This document shows, in pieces, positions 1 through 10,574 of a stretch of 24,793 nt of DNA. Every line of letters begins with the position of its first letter. Position 1 is the stretch's first letter. The stretch comes from Coptodactyla brooksi (taxonomy: Eukaryota > Arthropoda > Insecta > Coleoptera > Scarabaeidae). The notes beneath the pieces are model-generated. The model made no database searches, was not told the DNA's origin, and saw only the letters and a list, made by a program, of their open reading frames with translations. Where the stretch lies: the NCBI GenBank assembly GCA_033557675.1, contig JAWQRM010000285.1, positions 1 through 24,793 of the forward strand. Direction: 5' to 3'. Position numbers and translations under genes: made by a program.

Positions 1-249
1 TAAGTTGTGAATGAGTTAAGTTACAACTAATGTCGAATGACTTAAGTTAAACTGACACAACTAATGTCAACTTAATACACAACTTAATAACAAAATACAT
101 ACCTATTTTTTACCAGCCTACCTTGTTATTTTTTAATTATACGGATATTTCGGAAACTAAAAAACTTTTATTAAAGTTTTTTTTGCTTAATAATCATTAT
201 TTATCACGAGGAATAAATGTACAAGTTTATGCGTATAGGTTGTGAATCA

Positions 250-655
250 CCCTTTATAAAGTGCAAATGTCAAACATCATTGTCAAAATTCTTAGTTAAT
301 AATTTTCACACCATTTACTGAAGAAATTTATCATTTTTTACATACAGTTTGAATTGGAACGAAAATTCAAATGAATAAAAAGTAATTTATTTTATCTAGT
401 TCAGTAAATTTTCCTTTAAGATTTTAGCAACTGTCTACTAAAGTTCAACATTTTAAAATTGTTTATAAGCGTCATGCATACAACAATTGCAATTCGGAAG
501 AAAAAAAAATAAAAAGATTGGTGGAGGTGCCGGCACTACCTTTGTGGGAAAGGTTTTAATTATCATTTATCAATGACTATCTAAATGTGATATTAGAGAC
601 AAATTCTACAAAGATCCAAGTATCTGTATTAATGCGAAAACTTATACTAATGCGA
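250..655. repeat. interspersed repeat, copy A
   Basis: This is the first of three diverged copies of one repeat. It runs from a tataaagtgcaaatg block through ATTTATCAT...ACATACAGTTTGAATT, GATTTTAGCAACTGTC and the GC-rich core ggtggaggtgccggca (520-535) to AAGTATCTGTATTAATGCG. The family is not recognised. There is no ORF, so it is probably a non-autonomous element or a 3' end. Confidence 0.75.
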
Positions 656-688
656 AAATTAATGCGTGTTTCTTTTAATTGTTATTGA

Positions 689-985
689 TATCTAGTTCAG
701 TAAATTTCCCTTTAAGATTTTAGCAACAGTCTACTGAAGTTCAACATCTTAAAATTGTTTAAAGTGTCATGTATACAACAATTGTAATTCGGAAGAAAAA
801 ATTAAGAAAATTGGTGGAGGTGCCGGCAACCACTTCGATATTAAAGACAAATTTTATAAAGATCTAAGTATCTGTATTAATGCGCAATTTTAGTTAAAAC
901 ACTAAAATTTAAATTGTTCAACGAGTTGTAGTTTTAATAATTAATTTTGAATTTATTTTTGAAGATATGTTCACTATTATTATTT
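689..985. repeat. interspersed repeat, copy B (5' truncated)
   Basis: This copy starts at the TATCTAGTTCAGTAAATT block shared with copy A (395 onward). It carries the ggtggaggtgccggcaac core (813 onward) and then a 3' part ending GAAGATATGTTCACTATTATTA. It lacks the roughly 35 bases around ACTTTTGTG...TATCATTTATC that copies A and C keep, and so has an internal deletion. Confidence 0.75.
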
Positions 986-1177
986 TGTTTTAGTTTTTGA
1001 ATCGTTCAAATTTTAAAAATCATTTAGGGGTCTTTATTAGACCTTCATTTATGGGAATTTATTAGAAAGCTTGTTGTGAGAATTTGTGCACCATGTTAAA
1101 CATTTTAGCCGATGTTGTGCTTTCTAAAGAATCATTATTGTTCATTATATTCCATGTCATAATTTCATCTTCTAACC

Positions 1178-1657
1178 TTGATTATATAAAGTGCACTATC
1201 AAATATCAGTGTAAAAATTATTTTCAATTAATAATAATTTTTCAATAATTTACTGAAGAAATTTATCATCTTTTACATACAGTTTGAATTAGAACTAAAA
1301 TTCAAATGAATAAAAAGTAATTTTTTTAATTGGTATTGAGATTTTAGCAACGGTCTACTAAAGTTCAACATTTCAAAATTGTCCATAAGCGTCATGTATA
1401 CAACAATTGTAATTCGGAAGAAAATAAAAAATAAAAAAATTGGTGGAGGTGCCGGCAACCACTTTTGTGCAAAAGGTTTTAACTATCATTTATCAATGAC
1501 CATCTAAATTTGATATTAAAGACAAATTCTACAAAGATCCAAGTATCTGTATTAATGTGCAATTTTAGTTAAAACACTAAAATTTAAATTATTCAAGGAG
1601 TTGTAGTTTTAATAATTAATTTTGAATTTATTTTTGAAGATATGTTCACTATTATTA
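1178..1657. repeat. interspersed repeat, copy C (longest)
   Basis: This is the longest copy. It contains the 5' block shared with copy A (TATAAAGTGCACTATC onward), the core ggtggaggtgccggcaac (1442 onward) and the 3' block shared with copy B, ending TATGTTCACTATTATTATAA. It lacks the TAGTTCAGTAAATT block seen in A and B. The junctions between the copies are not obviously tandem. Confidence 0.75.
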
Positions 1658-1715
1658 TAAGTACTTAATATAACACAGTTTTAATTTAGATTAAAATTTA
1701 ATCTTAATACAGTTA

Positions 1716-1785
1716 GTTTAATACAGTTTGAATTAGAAGTAAAATTCCAATGATTAAAAAGTAAGTTATTATTTTTTAATGTTTC
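1716..1785. repeat. interspersed repeat, short fragment D
   Basis: This is a fragment matching the ACAGTTTGAATTAGAA to AAAAAGTAA part of copies A and C (about 345-390 and 1275-1320). It stops about 60 bases short of the eag donor. Confidence 0.6.
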
Positions 1786-1842
1786 AAGTTTGGTTGATTT
1801 GAACTGTTGAAACACACAAGTGGTATTGATATTTATACGTAC

Positions 1843-2238
1843 GTCCTCGTCGTGGTCGAAAGCGTTGAAAACGTCATAAGGCAGACAGCTGAGCAGGTCG
1901 ATTATGAACCAGCTCCTCAAGTAGTTCATCCTGATGACTTTCGGATCCGAGACGACTTCGCCACCCGGCCCAACGAACGTCGTATGAAAATTTAGCACGA
2001 TATCGATGAAAAAGATCACATCAACAATTGAATCGACGACCAGCAGGGAGACGTCTTCGGAGGTCTTATTCTTAAACGCTACGTTATAAGGTACCATTAT
2101 AGCTGTGTAAAATGTGAGGCACAAAATGATCCAATCCCAAATTGCTTTGAAAGCGCAGTAGTGCAGGAGTATGTGAGGCGGAGTTTTGGGAGCTTCCTGC
2201 CTGTACTGCGGCATAATGTCTGCGCTTAAGCTCATCAT
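1843..2238 (-). CDS. eag: eag potassium channel, exon with S1-S3 (partial gene)
   Basis: This exon encodes 132 residues of an ether-a-go-go (KCNH, Kv10-type) voltage-gated K+ channel alpha subunit, a plasma-membrane protein that sets repolarisation and excitability in neurons and muscle. It begins directly after an acceptor (tactag) with MMSLSADIMPQY, the link from the PAS region. It then gives S1 (FKAIWDWIILCLTFYTAIMV), the S1-S2 loop (YNVAFKNKTSEDVS), S2 (VDSIVDVIFFIDIVLNFH, with its acidic residues), the family hallmark VGPGGEVVSDPKVIRMNYL, S3 (SWFIIDLLSCLPYDVFNAF) and DHDED. It ends at donor gtacgt (1842-1837) in phase 0, just before S4. Reading past the donor gives non-homologous residues and a stop, which confirms the boundary. 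S4, pore and C-terminus are off the left edge. KEAPKTPPH-type wording and the S2-S3 loop match eag rather than erg (seizure) or elk. No damage is seen. Confidence 0.97.
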
Positions 2239-2341
2239 CTAGTAGTTAATTAACACAACGAAAGGATATGTCCGAAAAAGCAGCATGGAAAAATAAATCC
2301 GAAAATATTTCGAAATTTCCGATTTTTTTTTTGGTACTGAC

Positions 2342-2463
2342 TTGAGCTAGGTGCGACTGTTTCGCGGTGTCCTTCAAGTTCGGTAGATGAGAGGAGAATT
2401 GGGACACCAAAACCGAGCGGCTTCTCGTTACGGATCTTGCTAATTTTGCAAATTTTGAAAGAC
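2342..2463 (-). CDS. eag: eag exon, PAS-to-S1 linker
   Basis: This 122-nt exon has no ATG of its own and was found by reading the minus strand between splice sites. The acceptor is ctgtttgcag, and the first two bases GT complete a glycine codon begun in the upstream exon. It then encodes 40 residues beginning LSKFAKLARSVTRSRSVLVS and ending KQSHLAQ. The donor is CAA|gtcagt, phase 0, which joins directly to MMSLSAD of the next exon. This basic, serine-rich stretch is the cytoplasmic linker between the PAS domain and S1 in insect Eag. A different reading frame of the same strand is also open for 85 codons, but it has no family resemblance and crosses both splice sites, so it is a shadow. The intron to the downstream exon is 103 bp (2239-2341). 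Confidence 0.95.
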
Positions 2464-2520
2464 CTGCAAACAGATCGAGATTTGCAACACAATTTCGGCA
2501 ACCGCACGTTTAATTTTTAC

Positions 2521-2652
2521 CTCCTTTCGTATCGTCCGTTTCTATGGGCTGTTTTAGTGCCGTGATGTCTCGAAATGTAAGCAGGAAAAGGACAACCAGA
2601 TCTCGTTCGTTCTTGATAGGTGAAATTTGGAGCAGCAGCCATAGCGGTGTTT
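2521..2652 (-). CDS. eag: eag exon, end of PAS/PAC region
   Basis: This 132-nt exon encodes 43 whole residues, starting TPLWLLLQISPIKNERDLVV and ending LKQPIETDDTKG, with one split codon at each end. It is the C-terminal part (PAC) of the PAS-fold eag domain, which packs against the cyclic-nucleotide-binding homology domain and slows channel closing in this family. The acceptor is ttttgtag (ending at 2653), and AA completes a lysine codon started by the final A of the PAS exon. The donor is GGAG|gtaaaaat (2520-2513), a weaker consensus than the others. The intron that follows is only 57 bp (2464-2520). The LLTFRDITALKQPI core identifies eag. This exon is too short to stand out in a simple ORF scan. 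Confidence 0.95.
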
Positions 2653-3399
2653 CTACAAAATGAAAGTTTAAACTTTTACGTTACTTGGGCACAGTCTACA
2701 TTTTTTTTATAAAACATTTACACTTAATAGATGTAGATGCTCTCCTTATAAGCATGCATCTACAATACTATACAAGCTGTATTCCCCAAAAGAAAAACGG
2801 GGAGTGTAGAAAGAATACAGTTAATAAAAAAAATATGTAGATATACAAAAAAACTGTATTTCCTTAAGAATATTCAATTTAAAGATAAAGATTTTAAGTC
2901 TTTGTTATAATAGTTAATTAAGTAGTAAGGGAAATCCTACTTTTCTAAGAGATTGGTGAAACATGCTCTTCTAACTAGACCTAATGTGCATCGACTAAGA
3001 GATTTATATCAAAATAGAATACAGTAAAGAAAAGGAATTTGTAGGAACTTCAAATCGTAGTAGTGTAAAAAATATTTAATGCTAAGCAAGTACACTACAG
3101 GACTGTATTTTACGTTTCTATTTTGTTACTTATAGCATTGGAAAATGCCTCGACTACAATCCGACTACAGACGACTTGGAAATTGTGCTACACTTAATAA
3201 ATTATTTTCAGTTTTTCTTCAAGTCATAATAATATTTTCCTCTCTACAAGTCATATGTATTAACCATTTAATTATTAAACAAAAAGAAATAATATGTTGA
3301 ATATTTCACCATTAATAAGGTAAATATTAGGAGCTTTTTGTGATTAATTGTTCCTTAAATTTCAACAGCTGCTTCCTTTAATAACTATAGTCATCTATG

Positions 3400-5850
3400 T
3401 TGAGAGCATTTAAACATTACAAAATAAAAAAAAAAACATAACTAAACTTTAAAAGCTTTGTAAACCTTTAAACAATTACAAAATAAAATATAACCAAACC
3501 AAAAATAGAATAAATATGCAACAGATAGCATAACTACAAACCAGTTATTATTTTTTAAATTATTTTTCTTTATTTTCAATTATGAATGCACTTTATTTGC
3601 AATAATTTTATTTGAATATTAAAAAATAGAAAAAAAAAACTACGAAAACTGCAATCCGATTAGCAATGCTTCGAAAAACTGCATTCTAATTAATAATAAA
3701 TACCCAACAGAAATGAAAATAAAATGAAAACCCAAAAAAGTCAATAGGCAATAAACACGACAAAAACAAAACGTAACCGAACTAAAAAGAATTAATTAAC
3801 CAATTTTTTAAGTTTTGTGTTATTTTGAATAGTTCGTATACTTTATCTATAATAATTTTATTTAAATGTTAAAAAATAAAAAAACAACACTAATACAAAT
3901 CAAAATACAACAGAATTAAAAATAATCAATGTTACCTAATTTTTATTTTAAATTATGAATATACCTTATATTGACAGTATTTAAATATTAAAAAATTAAA
4001 TAACCTACGAAAAACTTTATTATTTTCCTGTATTTTAAATGATTAATTTACTGGATCCATGTTAATAGAGTACAAAGATTAAAAAATAAAAGACCAAGAA
4101 AAGCTGTTATCCAATTAATAATAAATATAGAACAAAAACAATATAACTACAAACCAAAATAAAAAGAGAATTAAAAACAATTAATATTACCTAATTTTTA
4201 AAATTTCTTCTTTATTTTAAATTATAAATATATTTTATATTGACAGTATTTAAATGTTAAAAAATAAAAAAACCTACGAAAAACATTATTTTTTTAAATT
4301 TTAAATGATTATTTACTGTACCTATGTTGATAGTACTTAAATATTGAAAAATAAAGGACTAGAAAAAGCTGTAATCTAAATAATAATAAGTACGCAAAAA
4401 AACAGCAGAACTATAAATCAAAATCTAATAGAACTAAGGACAATTAGTATTAACAATTTTTTAATTATTTTTCTTTTTTTTTCAATTATGAATGCACTTT
4501 ATTTGTAATAATTTCATTTGAATATTAAGAAATTTAAAAAAAAACTAAGAAAAACTGCAATCCGATTAGCAATAAATACACAATAAAAAAAAAACAAAAA
4601 ATATAAAATAAAATATAACCGAACAGAAGACAAAAAATTAAATAAAAACTACGAAAAATTGCAATCTAATTAATAATAAACATACAACAGAAACAACATA
4701 GCTGCGTACCAAAACATAAAAGAAATAAGAACGATTAATGTTATAATTTTTTAATTATTTCTCTTTATTTTCAGTTATGTTTATCTCTAATAATTTTATT
4801 TAAATATGAGAAAATAAAAAAAAAACTAAAAAAAACTGTAATTCGATTAGCAATAAATACACAACAAAAACAATATGTAACCGGATTTATTATTAATTAA
4901 CCTTTTTTTAAGTTTTATGTTATTTTAAATGACTAATATACTTTATCTGTAATAATTTTATTTTAATATTAAAAAAAAACAAAAAACTAAGAAAAGCTGC
5001 AATCCTATTAACAATAAATACGCAACAAACAACACGACTACAAACTAAAATATAACAGAATTAAGAACAATTAATATTACCTAATTTTATTTTTTTTTAT
5101 TTTAGATTCCCGGGATCCAGAAAAGATATTTTCTTTCAGAGCCCATATATTGGCTTTCCGGCAGTCTGAAGGTTAAACGATATGACAAACGCTGTATTTG
5201 TAAGGGAAAAAATAAAAATTCATATTAATGCATAAAGTATTTTGAAGAGAAATGTGGCGTACCCCTTAGATATTTTCTGCATACCCCACTTTGGAGACCC
5301 CTGGTCTAGATGTAAGAAACTATCTAAACGAAATCTTTAGGAATAGATGGATTGGGCGCAGAGGTACCGTTGAGTGTCCAGATGATCAAGTAGAATCCAA
5401 AAATACAAAAATATACAGGGTATTTCAGTAGAAAAATGGTATTCCATTAAAATCTATTACTGCTAATACATGGGTCACTCTGTATGTTGAAATTTTAATT
5501 CAACAAAAACAGCATAACTACAAACCAAAATCTAATAGAACTAAGGACAATTAGTATTAACAATTATTTAATTATTTTTCTTTATTTTTAATTATGAATA
5601 TTAAGTGCATTCATAATTGAAAATAAAGAATATTAAGAAATAAAAAAAACTAAGAAAAACTGTAATCCGATTAGCAATAAATACACAACAAAAAAACAAA
5701 AAAAATAAAATAAAATTTAACCCAACTGAAGCCAAAAATTTAAATAAAAACTACGAAAAACTGCAATCTAATTAATAATAAATGTACAACAGAAACAATA
5801 TAACTACGTACCTAAATATAAAAGAAGTAAGAACAATTATAAATGTGTTT
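3400..5850. repeat. degenerate AT-rich repeat array
   Basis: A motif of the type AAACTGCAATCCGATTAGCA followed by ATAAATACACAAC recurs at about 3645, 4100, 4365, 4553, 4660, 4840, 4995, 5660 and 5762, with mutated forms. It alternates with TTATTTTCAATTATGAATGC and TTTGCAATAATTTTATTTGA blocks. Spacing is irregular (about 100-270 bp), so this is a worn satellite or nested copies rather than a clean tandem array. Segment 4400-4720 is repeated in the same order at 5505-5820. No coding potential was seen. Confidence 0.75.
5193..5503 (+). mobile_element. duplicated 311-bp block with mariner-type transposase relic, copy 1
   Basis: This is the first of two blocks that align base for base with no gaps to 5860-6170 (offset 667), with about ten differences by eye. 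Inside it, 5308-5390 reads on the plus strand DVRNYLNEIFRNRWIGRRGT then VECPDDQ, the WIGRRG.VEWP region of insect Tc/mariner-type DDE transposases, then loses the frame. It is followed by ATACAGGGTATTTC and, about 60 bp on, GGGTCACTCTGTAT, which together look like short inverted termini. The left part (GTGGCGTACCCCTTAGA to GGAGACCCCTGGTC) is of a kind seen at ends of other insect DNA transposons. The reading is a decayed composite element. Confidence 0.7.
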
Positions 5851-5859
5851 TATATTGAT

Positions 5860-6170
5860 TGTATTTGTAAGGGAAAAAATAAAAATTCATATTAATGCAT
5901 AAAGTATTTTGAAGCGAAATGTGGCGTACCCCTTAGATATTTTCTGCGTACCCCACTTTGGAGACCCCTGGTCTAGATGTAAGAAACTATCTAAACGAAA
6001 TCTTTAGGAATAGATGGATTGGGTGGAGAGGTACCATTGAGTGTCCAGATGATCAAGTAGAATCCAAAAATACAAAAATATACAGGGTATTCCATTAGAA
6101 AAATGGTATTCCATTAAAATCTGTTACTGCTAATACATGGGTCACTCTGTATGTTAAAATTTTAATTCAA
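5860..6170 (+). mobile_element. duplicated 311-bp block with mariner-type transposase relic, copy 2
   Basis: This is the second copy of the block at 5193-5503. It carries the same transposase relic (about 5975-6057), here reading WIGWRGTIEC, and the same termini. The low divergence between the copies compared with the decay of the transposase itself shows that the duplication happened long after the element died. Confidence 0.7.
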
Positions 6171-6913
6171 AAGACTTAAATTTGAGAATAAAAATTGTTC
6201 TATGATTTAAATTGTATTTTATGATTTAAATTAAAATTTTCGTTATTTAATTGTTGTTACTGTGTACACTTATGGATGGGGTAGAAATAAATGGTATATG
6301 AAGTTAGCAATCTGATTAATTTTAAGCTATAAAAAGGGCATAATTAATTATTTGGTTGACCACAAAATAAAATTGTTAGCTACAACGAAGGAATTACTGG
6401 GAAATCCTTAAAAGACCCTTCCTTCAAACTGTTCTGGTTAATCATGATCTCCATTAGGTAAATGTGGGGAGACGCAGTATCATTAATCCTCAATCTATAC
6501 TAGGTCAACAGAATAAGATCATTAATCAAACATTGAAATGTAAACACGTGCTCGCCGAACGAGAACTTAGCCCCGATTATTTAGATAAGCATGTTAAATT
6601 GGAAGATTGAACGGCTTAACAGTAACGAAAGAATCTAAACATAAATAAAAAAACAGTATTTGATTGAATTATTACAATCCTGCAATGCAAATGGGTTAAA
6701 TCAATATGCTGCGACAAAACTGCTCATTACTTATGCAACAATGACCGTATAACTTATATATAGGGTGGTTATACCGCCACTGGCGTGGTTATTATGTCGA
6801 AATAACACAGATGAAGTAAAAAAGGACATAAAGAGAGACTCAAGCATGTCGAAAACCGTGTTGACGTATGTAGAGGGGTGGTGGGGGGGAACGTTTTGAA
6901 AGTGGGAACTTAC

Positions 6914-7147
6914 TATTTTTCTTGTACAGCAGTATCTCGAATTGGTCGTGAAGCTGATGCTCCAGCACGTGGTCAATCCTGCCGATTGTCTCCTTATCCG
7001 TCAGCTCCCCGAACATGAAAGCGCACCTGCAAGACTTCTGCATCACGTCCGCCCTGTTGTAACCGGAAATCTTGCAGAAGGCCTCGTTGCAGTAGACGAT
7101 AGGGAAGTCCACGATCTGAGCGTTCGCCAGCAGAAAACTGCTGTCTG
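6914..7147 (-). CDS. eag: eag exon, PAS domain core
   Basis: This exon encodes 77 residues of the N-terminal PAS domain of the Eag channel, from DSSFLLANAQIVDFPIVYCN through EAFCKISGYNRADVMQKSCR to DQFEILLYKKN. The family signatures NCEAF-type turn, GYNRADVMQKSC and GELTDKET are all present. The donor is an exact gtaagt (6913-6908) after AAT A, so the split lysine codon is finished by the exon at 2652. The acceptor is ttctttgcag. Because the next bases are CAG, the exon may start at 7147 (after the first AG) or 7144 (after the second); the first gives 234 nt and keeps phase with a codon split after its first base. The upstream exon with the initiator methionine and PAS cap was not found in the window. 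A 219-nt open frame on the opposite strand is a shadow of this exon. Confidence 0.96.
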
Positions 7148-7417
7148 CTGCAAAGAATAGCACGCATTACATCAGGTTGCGGTGCGGGGGATTTTTCCGC
7201 ACCCCCTCAGCTCGAAATCGATGTTCGGAAGTAGCACGAGGGGTCAAAAAGCATGATAAAGTTTGAACTTGCTCGCGCGACCTTGAAGACCGCCGAGCAC
7301 GTAAGGCCAATAACGGTGGTCATGCTTTCGCACCCCCCATTGCGGTCGTACAAGGTGCAATGAACACATACACAGCATGACAATTAAATAACGAGAATTT
7401 TAATTTAAATCATAGAA
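7148..7417 (-). other. eag: eag intron next to the PAS exon
   Basis: This stretch is noticeably richer in G and C than the rest of the intron and holds a short hairpin (GGTGCGG at 7181-7187 with CCGCACC at 7197-7203) close to the PAS-exon acceptor. No ORF or known repeat was recognised in it. The motif agcgccatctatcgaacg at about 7422 is a sequence seen at the edges of many insect mobile elements, and a close relative recurs inside the foldback element (12401-12418). Confidence 0.5.
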
Positions 7418-8741
7418 CGCGTAGCGCCATCTATCGAACGTATATATTATTAGAAAGGTACAAGTGATGGGCGTAGCCAGGGTGGGGCGCTTGCCCCCCC
7501 TAGGAATCTTGAAGATTATAGAATGTTCCAGGTTGGATATAGGGAAATTGGATATCTGTAAAAAAAGAAGCCATTACCATGTACTGTTAAACAAATTATA
7601 CATAGACCGTACCAATGAAGGAATGAAAATGATAAAGAAAACCACAGTACCTCCATACAGAGATCCTAGAGAAATTAGGTTAATTCTCGGTGTGGTGCTG
7701 ATAATATCTTACAAACAATCAATCATTAGGCAACGTTGCTGTAAAAGGAGCAATTGCCAGGGATAGATGCAAACTGCTACTCTCTAAAATATACTTCAAT
7801 TTCCCTGAAAAACCAAGCACAGCTGGTAAACTGTATTATATGGAAGAAATTGTTTCTTGTCTGAAAAGTATGTTTCAAAAAGCAAGATCAGATAGCACAA
7901 CACAAAGCAGGGATGAGTCTAGGGTAAAGTTCAAGGGGAGTTCATTTCTGAAACAGTAGCTTCCAATGAAGCCAGTGAACCGTGGCATCAAGATCTGGAT
8001 GAGGAGTGATTCCGAAACTGGATACACATACGACTTCTATGTATTTGTAGAAAGGAAGGAAATAATACTGAAGGCACATTGGGTGAGCGTGTTGTTCTCA
8101 ACAATAATATCTTTCATTAACAATTACAAACAAAAATGTAATGTGTCATTTGACAGGTTTCTTATCTCAGTTAGTTTGATGGATACACTACAACATGTTT
8201 GGCGAATAGAAAAAAGTTCCTTTGCAATTCCTTTGGTACATTATGGTGTAGATGGTAGGACACAAAAAAAGTAATGATGATCAGTAACTGTCATGGGAAT
8301 GACGTAAATTTCAGTAGCACTGAAAATCTATAATGACTGCGTGGGCTTGTAGACCAGGCTGATCAGATGAGTACACTTTATGACTTGGACAGGAAATCTA
8401 ATAAGTGGTGGAAGAAGGTTCTCTACAAACTTTTGCGAACTAGTGTAGTGAATGCCTGGATTTTACAAAAGGAAATCCATCACAAGAAGATGCCACTAAA
8501 ACAGTTTTTGGTCAACCTAGCAGAGCAGATGATTGCTAAGGGACAGAAAATGGCAATTCAATTGGACATCCTTCTAAACGAGCAAAACTTATGGAAAACG
8601 TACGGTTACACTTACCTGAAGAAGGTCCAACCAGAAGACAATGTGCTTTTTGTTCCAGCAAGAACAAGGAAAGAAGATCTAAAACCATTTGCAAAATGCG
8701 CAGAAACCAGTGTAAATTGTGCTTTGCTAAATATCATATGT
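7418..8741 (+). mobile_element. dead piggyBac element (transposase pseudogene 1)
   Basis: This is a relic of a piggyBac-superfamily transposase, a DDD cut-and-paste enzyme that targets TTAA. Recognisable pieces in order are: the dimerisation-side helices (about 7560-7730, TTVPPYRDPREIRLILGVVL); LLLSKIYFNFPEKPSTAGKL (about 7770-7830); the first catalytic Asp block DESRVKFKGSSFLKQ then a stop then LPMKPVNRGIKIW (7915-8000); SFDRFLISVSLMDTL (second Asp, about 8147-8190); GLVDQADQMSTLYDLDRKSN (third Asp, 8345-8400); WWKKVLYKLLRTSVVNAWIL; and a C-terminal Cys-rich zinc ribbon reading RRQCAFCSSKNKERRSK in another frame, ending in TAA at 8739-8741. At least four frameshifts and several in-frame stops make it non-functional. 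The separate open frames at 7464, 7966 and 8367 are its fragments, not genes. The 5' edge is approximate. Confidence 0.88.
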
Positions 8742-9339
8742 AAGATTCAAGCATAGTTTATTGGTACAGGTACCTATAAATTTGGGCGTTTTCCCAATTA
8801 TTCAACTCAAAAAAGCACACAAAAGTGAATTCTCATTATATACAACTAACGCCTCTGCTGCTAAAAAAAAGGAAATTACTTTCCAACAGCTCAATTAATT
8901 TTTGAGATATTTATTACATCTTGTCACGCTTATTAATGAGCCCTTGCACGGTTCTTATCCGAACAATTGCTAAAACGCACATCACTTTCTCTTACCTTGA
9001 TCCTAATTGAATTATGCACAATGTTCTTGAAAAACGTGTGGTATACGTAATAATTAATTCAAAATATCTTTTTTTGGTATTTTGATCCCGTAATGATAGG
9101 TTATTTATGACTTAATTTGTTTTTAAAGTTATATATTTTCTTGTATACTTATCATATTACCACTATCTTCTTGTTTTTGTGTATCGTAAATTATAAATTT
9201 GAATTTTATATATTTAGAATCTATGTAAAGATATTTTAGGGAAAGGTTATTTTCATTTACATATCTAGGTTATGACATGGAACCAGATGGTTGAATTTTA
9301 AATTAATTTGGGGCTTTTATAAATTACCATGAGCTTGTA
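8742..9339. other. AT-rich intergenic/intronic sequence
   Basis: No gene, RNA or recognisable repeat was seen. The sequence is AT-rich. Part of it may be the 3' tail of the piggyBac element just upstream. Confidence 0.5.
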
Positions 9340-9890
9340 TAGTCAAAACCTCTATCTTCATGTGTGTTAAAGTTCAATGAACCAATGCCATGAAAGTAAA
9401 ATGTTGAAGGTTCGAAGCTTGCTCGGAAGTCGATTTATCTTCTTGTTTCAATAAGTTCAATAAAAAAACTTATTCCATATAAATAAGTTTTTATATGGTT
9501 ACTTTCACATATATACAATTGCATATTGCATACATCTATGTCCTGCAATATTGTCTATAATACTTTCTAGTAAATAAACAAATTTGAGGTGGATTAGGTT
9601 TAGTTTCATATTGTTTAGTAGTTTATTATCAAAACATTAAATCTTCTGCATCGTGTTTTTTTTTATTGTGGGCTTCATTGGTTTTATAATATAAAAGATT
9701 GAAAATAATTCATTTGTGTAGATTGTTGACTAACGTCATAATCTTGCTTAACACCATTTAAACGTTAAACTCGACAATAATTTAGATTATACAGATGGAA
9801 ATGTGTATTTTTTGTTATTTTATCAATAATAAAAGTTCCGGTCTATGTTTTGCTTACTACTTCTTATAGAGAATGTAGCGATTTTCTTCA
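9340..9890 (+). repeat. SINE-like repeat, copy 1
   Basis: This is an older copy of the repeat at 10876-11325. The head keeps a mutated tRNA-like stretch with a near B box (GGTTCGAAGCT, about 9409-9419) and GCTCGGAAGTCGATTTA. The body keeps GCATATTGCATACATCTATG and then, further on, CTTGCTTAACACCATTTAAACG and GATGGAAATGTGTATT. The two copies share the same block order, including the distal blocks, so this is one repeat family rather than chance. There is no ORF. Confidence 0.6.
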
Positions 9891-10560
9891 TTCAAAACGC
9901 ATAATTAGTATGGTGTGTAGTCAAAACATCTATCTACATTGTGTCTACTTAACCTATTCTACTATACTTATTTCAGGTTTACTTAACCTCTTAATTGACC
10001 TAAAAAACTTGTAAGTTCGTGAACAGTTTGTTAGAAACACGGTCCTAAACCTGTTGAATGGAATTTTTCAAGTCATGTGTATTGTTTCAGGATCGTGTGA
10101 TCGTGCAGGCCAGGGTAATACTTTGCTTTCCACCAAAGAAACTAGTCAAATTAATTTTAAAGGTAAAAAGTCGTTAGGAGTTGAAAATTCTCAGATTCTA
10201 CTTAAATAAAACAAAAACATGACATATATCTCAACACAGGTCCTTTCTATACAAGATCACTTTAAAAAAATCAAAGGACTATATTTTTATTGACAATTTT
10301 AATTGCGTTAGGATAATTCATATTTATAATTTAAATTTTGAAAATATACTTTAGTCTTCTACATCCTTTACGTGGGAAGTATAGTATATTTCTTTTTCTA
10401 CTGGAAATTAATAAATTCTTTAACGTCATTACTTAGACACCTAGGAGATTTTTTTATTAAAATTTAACTAACAAACGTTTCGTTTTTTTTCTTCAATTTA
10501 ATCAACAAAATTAGCAGAAAAATTCGAAGCAGATAATTAAACTTAAAATTAAAAATACTC
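9891..10560. other. AT-rich stretch, nothing recognised
   Basis: No ORF or clear repeat was seen. It includes a run CTTATTTCAGGTTTACTTAACC near 9970 that could be read as a splice acceptor, but no coding sequence follows. Confidence 0.5.
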
Positions 10561-10574
10561 ACTTATTATTATTA

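Larger units (their letters stand above)
1..1842 (-). other. eag: eag intron after the S3 exon (partial)
   Basis: This AT-rich intron sequence lies between the S1-S3 exon and the missing S4 exon. It has no coding signal on either strand. Three long diverged copies and a fragment of one interspersed repeat make up most of it (see the separate repeat entries). Between the copies (985-1178) only AT-rich sequence was seen. Confidence 0.7.
2653..6913 (-). other. eag: eag intron between PAS exon and PAC exon (4261 bp)
   Basis: This intron has a gtaagt donor at its right end and an ag acceptor at its left end (minus-strand gene). 2700-3400 is AT-rich with weak hairpins (for example a GTAGATG...CATCTAC pair near 2730-2765) and nothing coding. 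3400-5850 is a degenerate AT-rich repeat array. 5193-5503 and 5860-6170 are a near-identical pair. 6180-6900 is AT-rich sequence in which no gene or repeat was recognised. Confidence 0.85.

Noticed and set aside
1807..1995. Open frame of 62 codons on the plus strand.
   Set aside because: It is the antisense shadow of the S1-S3 exon of eag.
6731..6976. Open frame of 81 codons on the minus strand overlapping the PAS exon.
   Set aside because: It is in a different frame from the PAS exon and crosses the gtaagt donor, so it is a shadow.
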